From: Pseudomonadota bacterium
GTDB taxonomy: Bacteria; Pseudomonadota; Alphaproteobacteria; Rhizobiales; Xanthobacteraceae
Assembly (NCBI GenBank): GCA_023404675.1
Contig: JAEYAW010000015.1
Coordinates: 1 to 45,178 of the forward strand
Direction of reading: 5' to 3'
Length of the DNA: 45,178 nucleotides
In this document: positions 9,294 to 16,427 of the stretch, one piece after another
How positions within the stretch are numbered: position 1 is the first letter of the stretch
Layout of the letters: each line of letters starts with the position of its first letter
Made by a program: the position numbers and the translations under genes
Notes under the pieces: generated by a model
Told to the model about the DNA's origin: nothing
Seen by the model: the letters and a program-made list of their open reading frames with translations, nothing else
Databases searched by the model: none

Positions 9294-9306
9294 CAATTCG
9301 CCGTCG

Positions 9307-9327
9307 TGGCCGGGCAAGTCCCGGCCA
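9307..9327 (+). repeat. Hairpin between rpmD and rplO (palindromic-element-like)
   Basis: TGGCCGGG (9307-9314), loop caagt, CCCGGCCA (9320-9327): a perfect 8-bp stem, 13 bases after the rpmD stop. No T-run follows. Core and loop size resemble the hairpin at 14850-14876. From memory, this TGGCCGGG/CCCGGCCA form is a common short intergenic palindrome in Bradyrhizobium relatives; a genome-wide count would be needed to show that. Confidence 0.6.
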
Positions 9328-9411
9328 GCCGCGCCCGTCCGACGACCGGATCGTGGAGCGCTGCCAGCGGGCCGAAAGCCCGGCATGACGATCAGACGTG
9401 AGGACAGGATC

Positions 9412-9903
9412 ATGAAGCTCACCGAAATCGCCGATAACCCCGGCTCCCGCAAGAAGCGTATGCGCGTCGGCCGTGGTATCGGTTCCGGCAAGGGCAAGAC
9501 CTCGGGACGCGGCGGCAAGGGCCAGACCGCGCGCTCGGGCGTCCGCATCAAGGGCTTTGAGGGCGGCCAGATGCCGCTGCATCGCCGTTTGCCCAAGCGC
9601 GGATTCAACAACATCTTCGCGCTCGACTTTGCCGAGATCAATCTCGACCGTCTTCAGGATGCGATCGACGCCAAGAAGCTCGACACCACGGCGACCATCA
9701 ATGCCGAGAGCCTGGTGGCGGCCGGCGTGCTGCGCCGCGCCAAGGATGGCGTGCGGCTGCTGGGCCGTGGCGAACTCAAGGCGAAAGTGACCATCGAGGT
9801 CGCCGGCGCCACCAAGACCGCCATCGAGGCTGTCGAGAAGGCTGGCGGTTCGGTGACGGTCAAGGCGCCGAAGAAGGTTGTGGAAGAAGCCCAGGCTTCG
9901 TGA
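9412..9903 (+). CDS. rplO: 50S ribosomal protein L15
   Basis: 163 residues from the ATG at 9412 (MKLTEIADNPGSRKKRMRVG). L15 is a late assembly protein of the 50S core with a long glycine-rich N-terminal extension, seen here at residues 15-50 (GRGIGSGKGKTSGRGGKGQ). The ATG follows GAGGACAGG. Earlier in-frame starts (9385) are not family-like. The globular domain continues to residue 163, ending KKVVEEAQAS. Confidence 0.97.
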   Translation: MKLTEIADNPGSRKKRMRVGRGIGSGKGKTSGRGGKGQTARSGVRIKGFEGGQMPLHRRLPKRGFNNIFALDFAEINLDRLQDAIDAKKLDTTATINAESLVAAGVLRRAKDGVRLLGRGELKAKVTIEVAGATKTAIEAVEKAGGSVTVKAPKKVVEEAQAS

Positions 9904-9910
9904 CCGGTCG

Positions 9911-9925
9911 CGCCTGCGTCAGGCG
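9911..9925 (+). repeat. Short hairpin after rplO
   Basis: CGCCTG (9911-9916), loop cgt, CAGGCG (9920-9925): a perfect 6-bp stem 7 bases after the rplO stop. No T-run follows, so it is more likely an mRNA-stability or pause structure than a terminator. Confidence 0.45.
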
Positions 9926-9946
9926 GGCGCTCCCACCCCAGGCCGA

Positions 9947-9975
9947 TTGATCTTGGATCCGTTCCGCATCATATA
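9947..9975 (+). promoter_or_regulatory. Possible weak promoter before secY
   Basis: TTGATC (9947-9952), 17-base spacer, CATATA (9970-9975) lie in the 143-base rplO-secY gap. The -35 matches TTGACA at four positions, the -10 is poor. It could feed secY-adk separately, but this is a weak sequence-only call. Confidence 0.25.
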
Positions 9976-10046
9976 GGCCCCGGGGAACGACGCTTCGCCA
10001 CGCGGAGCGCGTGACGACCGGCGAAGGCGAGGGCGGAGAGAATAAA

Positions 10047-11378
10047 ATGGCCTCAGCGGCTGAACAACTGGCGGCAAACCTCAATTTCGCGGCGTTCGCC
10101 AAGGCCGATGAACTGAAGAAGCGCATCTGGTTTACACTGGGTGCGCTGCTTGTTTATCGGCTTGGCACCTACATTCCGCTGCCGGGCATCGATCCGAACA
10201 TCTGGGATCAGGTGTTCCGGTCGCAGGCGGGCGGCATTCTCGGCATGTTCAACATGTTCGCCGGCGGTGGCATCCACCGCATGGCGATCTTTGCGTTGAA
10301 CATCATGCCGTATATCTCGGCCTCGATCATCATTCAGCTCCTGACGACGGTCTCGCCGCAGCTCGAAGCGCTGAAGAAGGAAGGCGAGGCCGGGCGCAAG
10401 ACGCTGAATCAATACACCCGCTATCTCACTGTGCTGCTGGCCGTGTTCCAGGCCTATGGCATCGCGGTGGGTCTTGAGGGCGCGGGCAACGTGGTCAGCG
10501 ATCCGGGCTTGTTCTTCCGCCTGTCGACCACCATCACGCTGGTCGGCGGCACCATGTTCCTGATGTGGCTCGGCGAGCAGATCACCTCGCGCGGCATCGG
10601 CAACGGCATCTCGCTGATCATTCTGGCGGGCATCGTCGCGGAGCTGCCGTCCGCCATTGCCGGCACGCTGGAACTTGGCCGTCAGGGCGCGATGTCCACC
10701 GGCCTCATCCTGCTGATCATCGTGATGGCGGTCGTCGTGATCGCCTTCATCGTGTTCGTCGAGCGGGCGCAGCGCCGGCTGCTGATCCAGTACCCGAAGC
10801 GTCAGGTCGGCAACAAGATGTTCGAGGGCCAGACCTCGCATCTGCCGCTGAAGCTGAACACCTCGGGTGTCATCCCGCCGATCTTCGCCTCGTCGCTGCT
10901 GCTGTTGCCGGCGACCGTCGCGAATTTCAACGCGGGGTCCGGTCCGGAGTGGTTCCAGTGGCTGACGACGCAACTCAGCCACGGCCGGCCGCTGTTTCTG
11001 GTGCTCTATCTGGCGCTGATCGTGTTTTTCGCGTTCTTCTACACGGCGATCGTTTTCAATCCGACCGAGACCGCCGACAATCTCAAGAAGCATGGCGGGT
11101 TTATCCCCGGCATCCGTCCGGGTGAGCGGACGGCCGAATATATTGATTACGTCCTGTCGCGAATCACCGTGGTTGGTGCCATCTATCTGGCGATCGTCTG
11201 CCTGATCCCCGAGATCCTCATCTCGTATGCGTCGGTGCCGTTCTATTTCGGCGGCACGTCGCTTCTGATTGTGGTCAGTGTGACGATGGATACGGTGGCG
11301 CAGGTGCAGGGATACCTGCTGGCCCACCAGTATGAAGGCTTGATCCGCAAATCCAAGCTGAGGGGCCGCCGTCGATGA
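10047..11378 (+). CDS. secY: Preprotein translocase subunit SecY
   Basis: 443 residues from the ATG at 10047 (MASAAEQLAANLNFAAFAKA). SecY is the ten-helix channel of the SecYEG translocon in the inner membrane. The plug/first-helix region (LLVYRLGTYIPLPGIDP), the NALNIMPYISASIIIQLL-like TM2 region and the cytosolic loop RAQRRLLIQYPKRQ that contacts SecA/ribosome are all present. The earlier in-frame ATG at 10011 gives a non-conserved extension. adk overlaps by 4 bases. No rpmJ follows, unlike in E. coli. Confidence 0.97.
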   Translation: MASAAEQLAANLNFAAFAKADELKKRIWFTLGALLVYRLGTYIPLPGIDPNIWDQVFRSQAGGILGMFNMFAGGGIHRMAIFALNIMPYISASIIIQLLTTVSPQLEALKKEGEAGRKTLNQYTRYLTVLLAVFQAYGIAVGLEGAGNVVSDPGLFFRLSTTITLVGGTMFLMWLGEQITSRGIGNGISLIILAGIVAELPSAIAGTLELGRQGAMSTGLILLIIVMAVVVIAFIVFVERAQRRLLIQYPKRQVGNKMFEGQTSHLPLKLNTSGVIPPIFASSLLLLPATVANFNAGSGPEWFQWLTTQLSHGRPLFLVLYLALIVFFAFFYTAIVFNPTETADNLKKHGGFIPGIRPGERTAEYIDYVLSRITVVGAIYLAIVCLIPEILISYASVPFYFGGTSLLIVVSVTMDTVAQVQGYLLAHQYEGLIRKSKLRGRRR

Positions 11379-12568
11379 GGCTGATACTGCTGGGACCGCC
11401 GGGGGCGGGTAAGGGAACCCAGGCCAAGGCGCTGGTGCAGAAATACGGAATCGTGCAACTTTCGACCGGCGACATGCTGCGTGCCGCCGTCAAGGCCGAG
11501 ACACCGATCGGGCTCAAGGCCAGGGACATCATGGCCAGCGGCGGGCTGGTGCCGGACGAGGTTGTCATCGGCATCATCGCCGACCGGATCGGCGAGCCGG
11601 ACGCGGCGGGTGGTTTCATTCTCGACGGATTTCCGCGGACGGTTCCGCAGGCCGAGGCGCTGGACAAGCTGCTGGCGGAGCGGGGACTGAAGCTGGATTC
11701 GGTGATCGAGCTGCGGGTCAACGAGGCCGCGCTGATGCAGCGCGTCGAGACCCGGATCGCCGAGATGACAGCACGGGGCGAGCCGGTTCGTGCTGATGAC
11801 AACGCTGAAGCGCTGAAGACCCGTCTGGAGGCGTACCGCGCCCAGACGGCTCCGCTCGTGGATTATTATGCCGACAAGCGGGCGCTTGCGACCGTGGACG
11901 GCATGATGTCGCCGGCCGAAGTGACCACCGCCATCGATCGCATTCTGACCGCGACGACGCTTGGCGGCGAGACAGTCGCGGAGGCTTCGCCGGCTCGTGC
12001 GAAGCCTGTCCGCAAGGCGGCTCCTCGGAAGCCGGCGAAGGCCGTGGCCGTCGAGCCGGCTGTGCCCGTTGAGGCCGAGCCGGTCGTCACGCCGCCGGTG
12101 AAGAAGGCGACCGTCAGAAAGGCTGCCAAGAAGGCCAAGGTTGCGCCAAAGGCGGCCGCCAAGAAGAAGGCCGCGCCGAAGAAAGCGACGGCCGCGAAGA
12201 AGGTGACCAAGAGCGCAGCCAAGAAGAAGGTTGCGTCCAAGGCCGTCGCCAAAAAGGTCAAGACTGTCAAGGCAAAGGCAGTAAAGGCTAAACCAAAGAC
12301 TAAGGCTGTTGCAGCCGTTTCTAAAGCCAGGGTTTCCAAAGCTGCAGGGGCCAAAGCTCCGAAGGCGAAGGCCCCAAAGACCAAGGGGGCGTTGCCGGGC
12401 AAGTCCAGGTCCGACGAGTTGAAGTCGGTCAAGGGCAGCAAGAACAAATCCGGCAAGGTCAAGGACAAGAAAGACAAGTCGAAGAAGGACAAGTCCAAGA
12501 AGGATAAATCCAAAAAGGACAAGTCGAAGAAGGACAAGAAGGGCAGGCACAAGGGCGGCAAGAAGTAG
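11375..12568 (+). CDS. adk: Adenylate kinase with long lysine-rich C-terminal tail
   Basis: 397 residues, about twice the normal size. Residues 1-195 are a complete short-LID adenylate kinase (ATP + AMP = 2 ADP): P-loop GPPGAGKGT at 7-15, AMP-site STGDMLR from Ser30 and DGFPRT at 84-89, and the compact LID RIAEMTARGEPVRADD, which has no zinc-finger insertion. From about residue 200 the protein becomes a Lys/Ala/Val/Pro tail (KKAxAKK patterns resembling histone H1 or AlgP/PhaF tails), ending in four KKDKS repeats and RHKGGKK. The tail is in the same frame, without a stop or frameshift. The start overlaps the secY stop (ATGA). A role of the tail in nucleic-acid or ribosome binding is only inferred. 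Confidence 0.93.
   Translation: MRLILLGPPGAGKGTQAKALVQKYGIVQLSTGDMLRAAVKAETPIGLKARDIMASGGLVPDEVVIGIIADRIGEPDAAGGFILDGFPRTVPQAEALDKLLAERGLKLDSVIELRVNEAALMQRVETRIAEMTARGEPVRADDNAEALKTRLEAYRAQTAPLVDYYADKRALATVDGMMSPAEVTTAIDRILTATTLGGETVAEASPARAKPVRKAAPRKPAKAVAVEPAVPVEAEPVVTPPVKKATVRKAAKKAKVAPKAAAKKKAAPKKATAAKKVTKSAAKKKVASKAVAKKVKTVKAKAVKAKPKTKAVAAVSKARVSKAAGAKAPKAKAPKTKGALPGKSRSDELKSVKGSKNKSGKVKDKKDKSKKDKSKKDKSKKDKSKKDKKGRHKGGKK
12467..12541 (+). repeat. 15-bp tandem repeat encoding KKDKS in adk
   Basis: Four units of 15 bp (12467-12526) plus a partial fifth encode KKDKS-KKDKS-KKDKS-KKDKS-KKDKK at Adk residues 365-389. Units differ mainly at synonymous positions (tcg/tcc, aag/aaa, gac/gat), so the repeat is maintained or old rather than a fresh slippage product. 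Confidence 0.9.
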
Positions 12569-12635
12569 CTGCCGGCTTTACCCGGTCGAAATTGGCTGTG
12601 AGGCCAACAAAACGGACTTCCAGGCCGCGGAGCGG

Positions 12636-12665
12636 TTGACGAAGTGACGTTGAATCCCTTAATAA
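12636..12665 (+). promoter_or_regulatory. Likely internal promoter of the rpsM-rplQ (alpha) operon
   Basis: TTGACG (12636-12641) matches the -35 consensus at five of six positions. An AT-rich block cttaataa (12658-12665) gives possible -10 hexamers at 16-18 bases spacing. It lies in the 237-base adk-rpsM gap, the longest in the cluster, and leaves a leader of roughly 130 bases before the rpsM GTG. Confidence 0.45.
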
Positions 12666-12805
12666 GCCCGCATCCAGTCGGATAACTACCAGACGATGCC
12701 GGGCCCTGAGGGAACAAGGGGAGGGCGTCGTGTTCGCGTTTGTGGACAGACGCTCTCGAAAAGAGCAAAGAAGCGCCGGACATCCGGCAACAGGAGTGAA
12801 GAGCC

Positions 12806-13174
12806 GTGGCCCGTATCGCCGGCGTGAACATCCCGACCAACAAGCGCGTTCTGATCGCGCTTCAATACATCCACGGTATCGGCCAGAAGAATGCGGCCGA
12901 TATCCTGGAGAAGGTGAATATTCCGGTTGATCGCCGTGTCGCGCAGCTGTCCGATCAGGAAGTGCTGCAGATCCGCGAAGTGATCGATCGCGACTATCTC
13001 GTCGAGGGCGACCTGCGGCGCGAAGTCGGCATGAACATCAAGCGCCTGATGGACCTCGGCTGCTATCGCGGCCTGCGCCATCGTCGCGGCCTGCCGGTGC
13101 GGGGGCAGCGCACCCACACCAACGCCCGCACCCGCAAGGGCCCGGCGAAGGCCATCGCAGGCAAGAAAAAGTAA
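12806..13174 (+). CDS. rpsM: 30S ribosomal protein S13
   Basis: 122 residues with a GTG start at 12806 (ARIAGVNIPTNKRVLIALQY after the initiator), 7 bases after an AGGAG-type element (caggag at 12791-12796). S13 lies in the 30S head and contacts S19 and the P-site tRNA. The C-terminal RGLRHRRGLPVRGQRTHTNA and basic tail KGPAKAIAGKKK are typical. It is the first gene of the alpha segment, separated from adk by a long leader. Confidence 0.96.
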   Translation: MARIAGVNIPTNKRVLIALQYIHGIGQKNAADILEKVNIPVDRRVAQLSDQEVLQIREVIDRDYLVEGDLRREVGMNIKRLMDLGCYRGLRHRRGLPVRGQRTHTNARTRKGPAKAIAGKKK

Positions 13175-13175
13175 G

Positions 13176-13235
13176 CAGACGGGTTGCCGGGCAGGTGCGG
13201 GCTTGTCGCCCGCAATCTGGCCGGTCGTCTGTTTT
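13176..13235 (+). terminator. Attenuator-like hairpin between rpsM and rpsK
   Basis: Nested inverted repeats: CAGACG (13176-13181) with CGTCTG (13226-13231), CCGG (13187-13190) with CCGG (13221-13224), and TGCGGGC (13196-13202) with GCCCGCA (13208-13214) around a ttgtc loop. TTTT follows at 13232-13235. As the operon continues, this may be partial termination or an RNA-processing site. Confidence 0.45.
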
Positions 13236-13290
13236 GAAGGTGGAGCCGCTGGCATCACGGCGGTGACGAGATCTCAGAGAAGGACTTTGA

Positions 13291-13680
13291 ATGGGCAAGG
13301 AAGCTACCCGCGTTCGCCGTCGCGAGCGCAAGAATATCGCCTCCGGCATCGCGCATGTGAACTCGTCGTTCAACAACACGACGATCACCATCACCGATGC
13401 GCAGGGCAACACCATCGCCTGGTCGTCGGCCGGCACGATGGGTTTCAAGGGCTCGCGCAAGTCGACCCCGTATGCGGCGCAGGTTGCGGCCGAGGACGTG
13501 TCGCGCAAGGCGCAGGAGCACGGCATGCGCACGCTCGAGGTCGAGGTCGCTGGTCCCGGTTCGGGCCGTGAGTCGGCGCTGCGCGCGCTGCAGGCGGCGG
13601 GCTTCACCGTGACGTCGATCCGCGACGTGACGACCATTCCCCACAACGGCTGCCGGCCGCGCAAGCGCCGCCGCGTCTGA
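13291..13680 (+). CDS. rpsK: 30S ribosomal protein S11
   Basis: 129 residues. S11 forms part of the 30S platform and the mRNA exit channel with S7 and S18. The core HVNSSFNNTTITITDAQGN, SAGTMGFKGSRKSTPYAAQ and the C-terminal TSIRDVTTIPHNGCRPRKRR are family hallmarks. It lies 116 bases after rpsM, a gap filled by a large imperfect hairpin, and is followed by another hairpin. Confidence 0.98.
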   Translation: MGKEATRVRRRERKNIASGIAHVNSSFNNTTITITDAQGNTIAWSSAGTMGFKGSRKSTPYAAQVAAEDVSRKAQEHGMRTLEVEVAGPGSGRESALRALQAAGFTVTSIRDVTTIPHNGCRPRKRRRV

Positions 13681-13691
13681 TTTTGCTTTCC

Positions 13692-13715
13692 GGCCGCCGC
13701 AGACTTGCGGCGGCC
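13692..13715 (+). repeat. Strong GC hairpin between rpsK and rpoA
   Basis: GGCCGCCGC (13692-13700), loop agactt, GCGGCGGCC (13707-13715): a perfect 9-bp stem 11 bases after the rpsK stop, followed by ttgagatttt, which is only weakly T-rich. It could reduce read-through into rpoA or protect the upstream mRNA. Confidence 0.6.
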
Positions 13716-13816
13716 TTGAGATTTTGTCCGGCGCGACAGTTTGGTTCGCGCGAGCGGCGCCCCGGCGAGCCATTTGGGCTCCGGATATGACGCCCGAGAT
13801 CAGCAAGGGTGAAACA

Positions 13817-14836
13817 GTGACGATCCAGAAGAATTGGCAAGAGCTCATTCGCCCCAACAAGCTTCAGGTCACCCCTGGCAGCGACCCCAGCCGGATCGCG
13901 ACCGTGGTCGCCGAGCCGCTTGAGCGCGGCTTTGGGCAGACGCTTGGCAACGCGCTGCGCCGCATCCTGCTCTCCTCGCTTCAGGGCGCGGCAGTGCAGT
14001 CGGTGCATATCGACGGCGTGCTGCATGAGTTCTCCTCGATTGCCGGCGTGCGCGAGGACGTCACCGACATCGTGCTCAACGTCAAGGATATCTCGCTCAA
14101 GATGCAGGGCGAGGGTCCGAAGCGCATGGTGGTGAAGAAGCAGGGACCGGGCGCGGTGACGGCGGGCGACATCCAGACCGTCGGCGACATCGTCGTCCTG
14201 AATCCCGAGTTGCAGCTCTGCACGCTCGATGATGGCGCCGAAATCCGCATGGAGTTCACCGTCAACACCGGCAAGGGCTACGTGGCCGCCGAGCGCAACC
14301 GTCCCGAGGACGCACCGATCGGTCTGATTCCGATCGACAGCCTGTTCTCGCCTGTGAAGAAGGTCTCCTACCGCGTTGAAAATACGCGTGAAGGCCAGAT
14401 CCTTGACTACGACAAGCTGACCATGGTCGTCGAGACCAACGGCGCGGTGACGCCGGAGGACGCGGTCGCCTATGCGGCGCGCATCCTGCAGGATCAGCTC
14501 AACGTGTTCGTGAACTTCGAGGAGCCGCGCAAGGAAGTGACCACCGAGGTCATTCCGGACCTCGCCTTCAACCCGTCCTTCCTCAAGAAGGTGGACGAGC
14601 TGGAGCTGTCGGTGCGTTCCGCGAACTGCCTGAAGAACGACAACATCGTCTACATCGGCGATCTCGTGCAGAAGTCCGAGGCGGAAATGCTCCGCACCCC
14701 GAACTTCGGCCGCAAGTCGCTGAACGAGATCAAGGAAGTGCTGGCCCAGATGGGCCTCCACCTCGGCATGGAGGTGCCGGGCTGGCCGCCGGAGAACATC
14801 GACGAGCTGGCCAAGCGCTTCGAGGATCACTACTGA
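13817..14836 (+). CDS. rpoA: DNA-directed RNA polymerase subunit alpha
   Basis: 339 residues from a GTG at 13817 (TIQKNWQELIRPNKLQVTPG), preceded by AAGGG; an ATG at 13787 would add ten residues (MTPEISKGET) and cannot be excluded. The N-terminal domain carries the dimerisation/assembly core (ERGFGQTLGNALRRILLSSL), and the C-terminal domain (about residues 250-330) carries the UP-element and activator surface (RSANCLKNDNIVYIGDLVQK). It ends GWPPENIDELAKRFEDHY, the usual Bradyrhizobium-type end. It lies between rpsK and rplQ in canonical order. Confidence 0.96.
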   Translation: MTIQKNWQELIRPNKLQVTPGSDPSRIATVVAEPLERGFGQTLGNALRRILLSSLQGAAVQSVHIDGVLHEFSSIAGVREDVTDIVLNVKDISLKMQGEGPKRMVVKKQGPGAVTAGDIQTVGDIVVLNPELQLCTLDDGAEIRMEFTVNTGKGYVAAERNRPEDAPIGLIPIDSLFSPVKKVSYRVENTREGQILDYDKLTMVVETNGAVTPEDAVAYAARILQDQLNVFVNFEEPRKEVTTEVIPDLAFNPSFLKKVDELELSVRSANCLKNDNIVYIGDLVQKSEAEMLRTPNFGRKSLNEIKEVLAQMGLHLGMEVPGWPPENIDELAKRFEDHY

Positions 14837-14849
14837 TCCGCCATTCGAC

Positions 14850-14876
14850 GTGGTGGCCGGGTCGTCCGGCCATCAT
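14850..14876 (+). repeat. Hairpin between rpoA and rplQ
   Basis: GTGGTGGCCGG (14850-14860), loop gtcgt, CCGGCCATCAT (14866-14876): an 11-bp stem with two G-T pairs, 14 bases after the rpoA stop, no T-run. The TGGCCGG core and 5-nt loop match the hairpin at 9307-9327. Confidence 0.6.
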
Positions 14877-14955
14877 GAAACGGGCGAACGCAGGAAGCCC
14901 ACCTGAGCAACGTGTCCGGCGAACCGTCGCGACAATGATTTGAGGAAATACGACA

Positions 14956-15375
14956 ATGCGTCACGGCAAGGTTCATCGGAAGCTCAACCGCACGGCCGAG
15001 CATCGCCGCGCGATGTTCGCCAACATGTCGGCCGCTCTGATCAAGCACGAGCAGATCGTCACCACGCTGCCGAAGGCGAAGGAGCTTCGCCCGATCGTCG
15101 AGAAGCTGGTCACGCTCGGCAAGCGCGGCGGACTCGCGCTGCGCCGGCAGGCGATCGGCGAGCTGCGCGATCAGGCCCAGGTCAAGAAGCTCTTCGACGT
15201 GCTGGCGCCCCGCTACAAGGACCGTCAGGGCGGCTACACCCGCATCATCAAGGCGGGCTTCCGCTACGGCGACAACGCGCCGATGGCGGTGATCGAGTTC
15301 GTCGATCGCGACGTGGACGCCAAGGGCCAGGATTCGGGTCCGGTGGCCGAGGTTGAGGAAACCGAAGCGGCGTAA
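14956..15375 (+). CDS. rplQ: 50S ribosomal protein L17
   Basis: 139 residues. L17 lies at the 50S tunnel exit side. The start MRHGKVHRKLNRTAEHRRAM and the TLPKAKELRPIVEKLVTLGK block are diagnostic. The C-terminus has a short acidic tail (GPVAEVEETEAA). It is the last gene of the ribosomal superoperon, preceded by a 119-base gap with a hairpin and followed by an intrinsic terminator 27 bases after its stop. Confidence 0.97.
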   Translation: MRHGKVHRKLNRTAEHRRAMFANMSAALIKHEQIVTTLPKAKELRPIVEKLVTLGKRGGLALRRQAIGELRDQAQVKKLFDVLAPRYKDRQGGYTRIIKAGFRYGDNAPMAVIEFVDRDVDAKGQDSGPVAEVEETEAA

Positions 15376-15402
15376 GCCGGTCCGGGCATTCCCTGATTTG
15401 TG

Positions 15403-15432
15403 AAAAAGCGGCGCGCAGGCGCCGCTTTTTTT
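15403..15432 (+). terminator. Intrinsic terminator of the ribosomal superoperon
   Basis: GCGGCGC (15408-15414), loop gcag, GCGCCGC (15419-15425) is followed by seven T and preceded by five A, so the stem can extend with A-T pairs. It is a textbook Rho-independent terminator directly after rplQ. Confidence 0.93.
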
Positions 15433-15609
15433 GTTTTGTATTGAGCGTAAGCTCGTGTGGCGCCGGCGGCGCATGGGCTCATCCGGTCAGTCACCGGGAC
15501 GTGACGTCGCTGGAGCAAGCCTGGACTGGCCTGTTGTCGTCGCCATTTGCGGCGGGTGTTCACGCTTCACCTTTTACGGATGCGCGGCGCAGATGCGGGG
15601 ATCTGAAAA

Positions 15610-16404
15610 ATGAAAATTGATCTGTCGGGCAAGACCGCGCTGGTGACCGGATCGACCAGCGGCATCGGTCAGGCGATCGCCGTCGGACTGGCGCAATGCG
15701 GGGCCGAGGTGATCGTGAACGGCCGCAGCCAGTCCCGCATCGACGACGCGCTGGGCCGGATCGGAAAAGCCGTCCCGGACGCGAAGCTGCGCGGGGCGGC
15801 TGGCGATGTCGGCAGCGCGGAGGGCTGCGCGGCGCTGCTGAAGTCCGTGCCCGCGGTGGATATTCTCGTCAACAACGCCGGGATTTTCGAGCCGAAGGAT
15901 TTTTTTGAAATCCCCGATGCCGACTGGCTGCGCTTCTTCAATGTCAACGTGATGTCGGGCGTGCGGCTGTCGCGGGCGTACATGCCGGCGATGCTGAAGG
16001 GCGGCTGGGGCCGCGTCGTGTTCATCTCGTCGGAGTCGGGCGTGAACATTCCGCCCGAGATGATCCACTACGGCATGTCGAAGACCGCGCAGCTCGCCGT
16101 GTCGCGTGGTCTGGCCGAACTGACGTCCGGCACCGGCGTTACGGTCAATTCGGTTCTGCCGGGGCCGACGCGCTCGGAGGGCGTCGAGGAATTTGTCGCC
16201 GCGATGGCGAAGCGCGAAGGAAAGACGGTGGACGAGGCGGCGCGCGCCTTCGTGCAGCAGCATCGTCCCACCTCTCTGATCCAGCGCTTCGCCACGGTGG
16301 AGGAGGTCGCGAACATGGTGGTCTATGCCTGTTCGCGCGAGGCCTCCGCCACGAACGGCGCGGCCCTCCGGGTGGATGGCGGCGTCGTCCGCAGCGTGGT
16401 GTAG
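15610..16404 (+). CDS. Short-chain dehydrogenase/reductase (SDR)
   Basis: 264 residues, a classical SDR in length and layout. The NAD(P)-binding TGSTSGIG lies at 13-20, NNAG at 88-91, catalytic Ser at 140/141 and Tyr154-x3-Lys158 (YGMSK). The C-terminal ...NGAALRVDGGVV is the usual end of the fold. It carries out an NAD(P)-dependent alcohol/keto interconversion, but the substrate is not evident. The arginine-rich first strand end (NGRSQSR, residues 38-44) suggests NADP preference, which is an inference. It stands alone after the ribosomal terminator and converges on the oxidoreductase gene at 16428. Confidence 0.85.
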   Translation: MKIDLSGKTALVTGSTSGIGQAIAVGLAQCGAEVIVNGRSQSRIDDALGRIGKAVPDAKLRGAAGDVGSAEGCAALLKSVPAVDILVNNAGIFEPKDFFEIPDADWLRFFNVNVMSGVRLSRAYMPAMLKGGWGRVVFISSESGVNIPPEMIHYGMSKTAQLAVSRGLAELTSGTGVTVNSVLPGPTRSEGVEEFVAAMAKREGKTVDEAARAFVQQHRPTSLIQRFATVEEVANMVVYACSREASATNGAALRVDGGVVRSVV

Positions 16405-16427
16405 CGTGGTTTTGTAAGATCGTTCGC

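Noticed and set aside
11972..12568. Adk tail as a frameshift artefact or separate gene
   Set aside because: The tail is in frame with the kinase, has no stop or start between, and its repeat units vary synonymously as expected for selected coding sequence.
12592..12607. Hairpin after adk
   Set aside because: TTGGC/GCCAA is only 5-6 bp and no T-run follows; it was not strong enough to annotate.
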